Source: Ectocarpus siliculosus (taxonomy: Eukaryota; Sar; Phaeophyceae; Ectocarpales; Ectocarpaceae). Taken from it: 21,418 nucleotides of DNA. The notes under the pieces were generated by a model. It had not been told where the DNA came from. It saw nothing but the letters and a program-made list of their open reading frames with translations, and made no database searches. A program made the translations under genes and the position numbers. The stretch covers positions 87,905 through 109,322 of the forward strand of contig FN648446.1 in assembly GCA_000310025.1 (NCBI GenBank), written 5' to 3'. Shown one piece after another: positions 10,155 to 16,100 of the stretch; position 1 is the stretch's first letter, and each line of letters begins with the position of its first letter.

Positions 10155-13100
10155 CACAACAACAAAACAAAAACACGCCACAGCAGCAACGACAGCCAAC
10201 AACAACAACAACAACAACAGCAACACGCCGCTCACCTGCCCCAGCTCCTCGTTCAGCGCCATGGTCCGCACCAGCGCCGGCGTGTCCGTGTCCTCGTGGT
10301 ACATGTCCAGGTCCTTCGCCCACACAGGCACGAAACGCACCCGAAAACAGAGTACCACAAGAGAGTTACCGTCACGGAGTTGCAAAGGCAGAAACGTTTT
10401 AGGTGTATAGGCGACGGATTTGATTTGCCACAACAACAACAACAACAACAACAACAAAATCATCACGTCACCACCGCAACCACGAGCGACATGCCCCCTC
10501 TCTGTCGGGGAAAAAACCCTCCAGGCAGCCCACCTGCTTCATGAAGAACGCCTGGGAAAACTTGACCGTGCCCATGGACACGTACAGCGACACCGGGATG
10601 AAGTTGCCCAGCAGAAGAAAAAGGTACAGGAACTGGATGAACGTGGTCTGCAGAAAAACAACAACAGCACACCAAAGGGTCAGAAGAAGTTGCACAGGAG
10701 CACATGAGTGTTCCGGAACCAGAAGACGATAAAAAACGGTATGCGTACGACTGCTGCAAATAGCCGGTTAGCGCGGTCCATGCCAACCAATGAAAACGCA
10801 CCAACATACACACACGCACGCTTTTCTGTGATTAATCCGGAGAATAACCTAGCCTCCCCCATGCCGCCCCCTCACGGGGTCCCAGTTAGAGGGATTGATG
10901 AGCGTTTTTTGTTTTCAACCGCACTGAGACTGAGGTCTTTTCATTTGGGCAGCCGGTCACCGCGGTCGATGCTAACAATTAAGACACAGACACACACGCA
11001 TGTCTCCGCCGACTTTCGAGTGGACCACGCGCACGTACCTTCATCTGGTTCCCCCAGGAACCCACGTCTATGCGGAGGTACACGTGATCCTCCGCGGAGG
11101 TAGCGTTCCATACCAGAGACCCGACGGCTCCCAGGAAACACACCAGGCAGAGCAGCCGCACGATCCGCCACACCTCCACGTTCGTGCGCTGCTCCAGCCT
11201 CGACGTCTTGTGAGGGGGCTGTTCGAGCAGATGTTTGGTATAACGCGGNNNNNNNNNNNNNNNNNNNNNNNNNNNNNNNNNNNNNNNNNNNNNNNNNNNN
11301 NNNNNNNNTGACGGTGTAGGGGGGTATTCATGCAAACGTGTAAACGCATGCCGTATGCAGTCGTTAGACCACTGACTTTGGGGGGGGGCGGTTAGACCGC
11401 GAGACAAGATCCGTGAATTGTTTTGGTTCAAGCTCCGTTTTCTGCAGGGGGTGACCGCTATCGTTGCACAGACAAAAGCAGTCTTCATGATGGGGGGCCG
11501 GCGGTGGAAGAGGGGAGGGGGGGCGATGAGAGCACACTTGAATGGCGGAACCCCCACGTCTGCGTACAATGTATGCGCCTGTTGCCTTACAAGGGTTTTC
11601 TGAAACGACTGATCGTGGGTGTTTTGGGTATTGGAAAGGAAGCGAGGGTTGAAAAGGGGGGAGGGGGGAAGATGGACGTAGTCTCGCCTTCGGCACCATG
11701 CATGAAGCAAACAACCAACAAACGTCACAATTCGCTTCCCAACACACCAAGCCGACCATTTGCATTGAGAACAACAACGGAAAGCACCAACACCAAAACA
11801 CGCAAAAACGTAAAAATAAAAAAAAAAACAGAAGTTGGTACGTATGCGTCCACGAGTCTCGCGGCGCTTTTCGTTTCTTTGGTGCTCACGAGTGCAAAGA
11901 CGAAGAATGTGGCGGACGTTCGTGGCACACCCAAGGGGGTGACGCAGAATAGTGCCGGGCGCTCGTCGCACACCCTAGAGGGTGACGCAGAATAGTGGCG
12001 GACGCTCGTCGCACACCCTAGGGGATGACGCAAACTGGTGGCGGACGCTCGCGGCACACCTTCGCAGGGAGTGTTGCTTCTCTAATCGCCCCTTACGATT
12101 GATCGAAACACATGTGGCACCTTTTTCGGCGACAAAGATCACGACAGAAAACGTGGACTTCACCGTCTTTTCTACAAGCACACATTTTCTACCAAAAGGA
12201 CACTTGTCAACCCCCCCCCCCCCTCCCTAGAGGACAGGGATAAGATGTGCAAGAAATTTTTATGTAGTTTGTGGCAGAAAAGTAAAGAGCTCCCAAATGT
12301 TGGTGGTGTCTCTAGTAGGGGTAGGAACGGTGCTCCGTCTCGAAAGGGACGCGTGGTCAATGGTCAAATGACTAAGGCAAGCAACAAATGAGTACGCCCC
12401 CCTCCTCCCCTCCCCCCCTCCCCCCCCCCCAGGAGCTCACCTCTAGGGAGCTCATGACGATCTTGGTGTCCGGGCCGGTGTTGAGGACTAGCCCCACCAC
12501 CCACCGAGTGTTCCGCAACACGCAGCCCCGGAGCAGAAGGTTTCGCGTCTGGATCACCTCCCTGCGCGCGCGCGCGTGCGTGCGAACGTGAGTGTCAGAC
12601 TTGTGTTCTCTCATTATTTACCACCGATCGCGTCCAACCGGTCGACCAAATGAAATCACTTCGAGCGTGAAAAGGTGAAGAGAATAAAAGGGTCCCCGGA
12701 AGGGAGGGAGAGGGGACTAAGAATGGACGTTGCCCAGAAAAACTCAAAACAATTAAAGCATGTGTGTGTTCGTGTGACATGGTCAGAGACGACGACGTCG
12801 ACGGGGGGTGGGGGTGGGGGGGGGATCAAAATGCCGCCGTTTCGGCCTCGTTTCCATGGAAACCCCTTGATATGTTGCATGCTGTTCACAGGCTCAACCA
12901 GTGATAAGGTAAGAGGTGTGGGTATCAGGGAGAACAAGTGCGCGTGTTTTTTTTTTGGGAGAGAGAGTAGCGGGTAGTTGGCTGGGCTCTCCTTGAAATA
13001 CAAACAAGATTAGCAGCAGCAGCAACAGCAACCACAACAGCAGCACCAACGAACAAGAGTAACAACAGCAGCAGCACTAACACACAACAACGGCAACAAC

Positions 13101-16100
13101 AACAGCAGCAACAAGAGAAACAACAGCAACAGCAACAATAACAACACCATCATTATCACCACTACCAACACAAAACAATAACACCACCACCACCTCCACC
13201 ACCACTACTACCAACAACAATAGACACCCAAAAAACACACACCTGCAGGACCCGCCGTCATCGCCGGCCCCCTCCACCTCGATGGTCCCCGAGAAGTTAT
13301 CGATCAGCTTGTTCGGGTGCTCCATCACCACGCGCCCCTTGAGCGCCGCGGCGTCGCGCGGCGTCGACACCCGTCCGATCGTGGACCGGATGGCCTGTCG
13401 GATCTTGAGGTTAGTCTCTCCGTCGAGAGACTTGGTCTCGACGTAGCAGATGCCGGCCTTCGCCTGCGGGTTGGGCTCGTGCGCGCCCATCACCTGTGTA
13501 ATTACCGGCAACAACAACGCGGTGGAGGTGGCGGCGGTTGGTAGGGAAGGTCATGAGGTTAGTTGGGCTCACGGTAGGTGTTGGCCGGCAGCGACCGCGT
13601 TGAAACGTGCGTAAGGTGGCGGCGATTGGTGGGGAACGTTGTAAGGTCAGGTGGGCCGCTCGTGACCGGCCCATCACCGAAGTACGGCGGTGTGTGTTTA
13701 CCTTCAACAACAGCGTCGACAAGCGGCGGGGGTTGTATGGTTGCCATGTCGAAAGAGACGGAAGCACATGTGCGCTGGTTTGGCGGCGAGCTCGTGGTGG
13801 CCCTGATGAAAGGGCCCCAAGTCCGGTCAGATCAGGGCACATTTCCGGAATCAGGGTACAATTCTGGAGAAAAAGCAGCCGTGGCAGGGTATACCACCGG
13901 CAAATTGGGACACGGCAGGGTGAATGTGGACGCTGACCAATCAGCTGGGCTCATTTGACGCTGTCAAAAAGTGCGTACCCCGCTGAGTCGTTTTTCGACC
14001 AGGGTATATGCCCTATTGTTTGCCCTCCTCTTCACGGATGCATTCCCTTGCCCGCCCTTACCTTCCCGTCAACAACACCAAACGAAGCCGATGATGTTGC
14101 AATATTCCACGAACAGCAAAGATTCCAGCCGAAAGTATGCCCCGCCCCCCCCCCCCTCGCGAAAGCCTCTTTCCTCACCAGGAGATCCCCGGGTACACTC
14201 TCTCGGTTTTTCACCCAGCAGCAGATCCCCGACCTGTACATCCCTCCACTCCACACGGGGGAACTTTCCCGCCGAACGCTGCAGGTCCACGTCCAGCGCC
14301 CTTGTCGGGGAGGCATTGCCCTTAGGGTTGGCAGGATGTCGCCCCACATCCTGTTGCGGGGGGGGGGGGGCACCGGGGAGAGAGATGCGTGGAGAGGCAC
14401 AGGGGAGGGGTGGGAGAGAAACGCAACAGAGAGATCGAGAGTCACACAAAATGCGCTTGTTGTTTCTGGAAGCCTCGTACCCTACGACACAGTCTCGCCG
14501 TCTCCAATCTATTTCTATTTGATACATGCCTGAGACACCGAGACACATGTTGCAATCCCCCCCCTCCCAATGCAAAATCTTAAAACTCTTTCTCGCTGTA
14601 ACGGGAACGGCAGCATGAACGAAATGTTCTCCCTTTGCTCGTTTGCCTCTTGAGACAGGCAGAGAGAGCGTCCAGTCTGACGACCTACCCCTCCAACGGA
14701 CACGGAACCCCCCCCCCCTGCCACCACAAAACCAAATCGCTCTCTCGCAAGTGGCACCGAACCATCTACACGCGCACCTCGAGAATGGCAAACACCGCGT
14801 CCACGATAACGACCACCGACAGGGGGAGTAGGATGGTCGGCACACGGAACGTATTGGTGATCTCGGGGATGGTCTGGAGGGAAGCCAGCACCAGGAAGTA
14901 GGCGTTCGCCATCTTCCTCCTGGGGTGGAACTCTTCCATCAGGAACCTCGGCAAGAAGTCCCAATGCGTGTACTGTGGACGTGGCACGGGTTGTTTGTGC
15001 CGACGAAAATTGTATCGTGTCCCGGTTTACCGTTTGTTTCGATCGCGGTTCCGTTCCATTCCGGTACCCAGTTCGATTCCGTGGCATATCCCGCGGTTGT
15101 TCCGACGTCGGTTCCGGTTCGGCATGCAGTACCCGGCACGTTCCATCGCCGTTATTGCGTTCCGTGGGGTTCCATGTCGGTTCAACACGGGTTTTCGTGC
15201 CGTTCCATGTTGTTGTTGGCGCCCGCGGTGTCATTGGGGAACAGAAAAAAAGAGCAGGCAGAACGTATGACAAAGACAAGCAAGCAAAAGGCAGAGCATG
15301 AAAAAACGCAGTAGCAGCCGTCAGCGGTCGCAGTAAACAAACACACTGGCACGTTTCGTAAAAAAAAAAATGAGCTCGCCGGACGGGGCTCAGACCACCT
15401 CCTGTCAGTGTATGCATGTGCGATTGTTGTGTGCGGGGTAGAGAGAGGGGTAGAGAGCCGGGGGCACGATTTTGCCGACAATTCTCCGCTTTTTTCTTGT
15501 ACACGTGTATGTACTGTGCTGTACACCTCTGCTTTCGTGGGCTGCACTTCAGCCCGCGACAAAGCTTTTGCACAGCTATTTACTAAAGTACTACTGCACG
15601 TGCGGCTACCGATAGCTTGAGCAGCAGCTCTCACCCCTGCAAATGCGTGGAGATACCTCATATCAAGCATGTCTTTCGGGGTGTTGTGCTCAGCGATCTG
15701 GCAGAAATGTGGGGCAGTGGCATTGTTTGTGCAAACGCGAAATATATGCGGGTTTCGATACGCTCGGGGGCAAAGGGCTCGTCCTCTCATCGTCCGCAAG
15801 CGCTGCTGTGCCGAATGCCCTCGAGCCGAAACCGACCACCCAACCATTTTTCCGCCGACAATGTATGTTTTTTTTTTTTTTTTTGTTCACTTCAAATCAG
15901 CGCTCACAGAATCAGTGCTGTTTACTCCAACCCGTGATCACACAGAAGTGCCCTCTCTACCCTCCCCTCCTGCGGTACATTGCCTTCGATTTTTAATGCG
16001 AGAAGAGTTCAGCACTCTCTTCCCTCTGTGTACACACGAACCAGCGCTATCCACTAGGCTAGGAGCGGAAGCGAGAGAAAAACTCACTTTCCAAGGAAAA

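Larger units (their letters stand above)
11219..12440. other. Intron between flippase exons 5 and 6, with assembly gap
   Basis: It contains the 60-N gap, a 43-bp tandem repeat and G- or C-rich runs (11383-11389, 12212-12222, 12412-12430). No exon is recognised. About 1.2 kb is stated, but true length depends on the gap. Confidence 0.8.

Noticed and set aside
3433-13215. CRISPR-like or satellite interpretation of the many short repeats
   Set aside because: The repeats are simple triplet microsatellites without unique spacers of fixed length, and the genome is eukaryotic by gene structure.
14515-15573. A 352-residue minus-strand open frame
   Set aside because: It overlaps flippase exon 2 (14778-14972) in another frame and includes the degenerate GGTTCC repeat. 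No domain is recognised.
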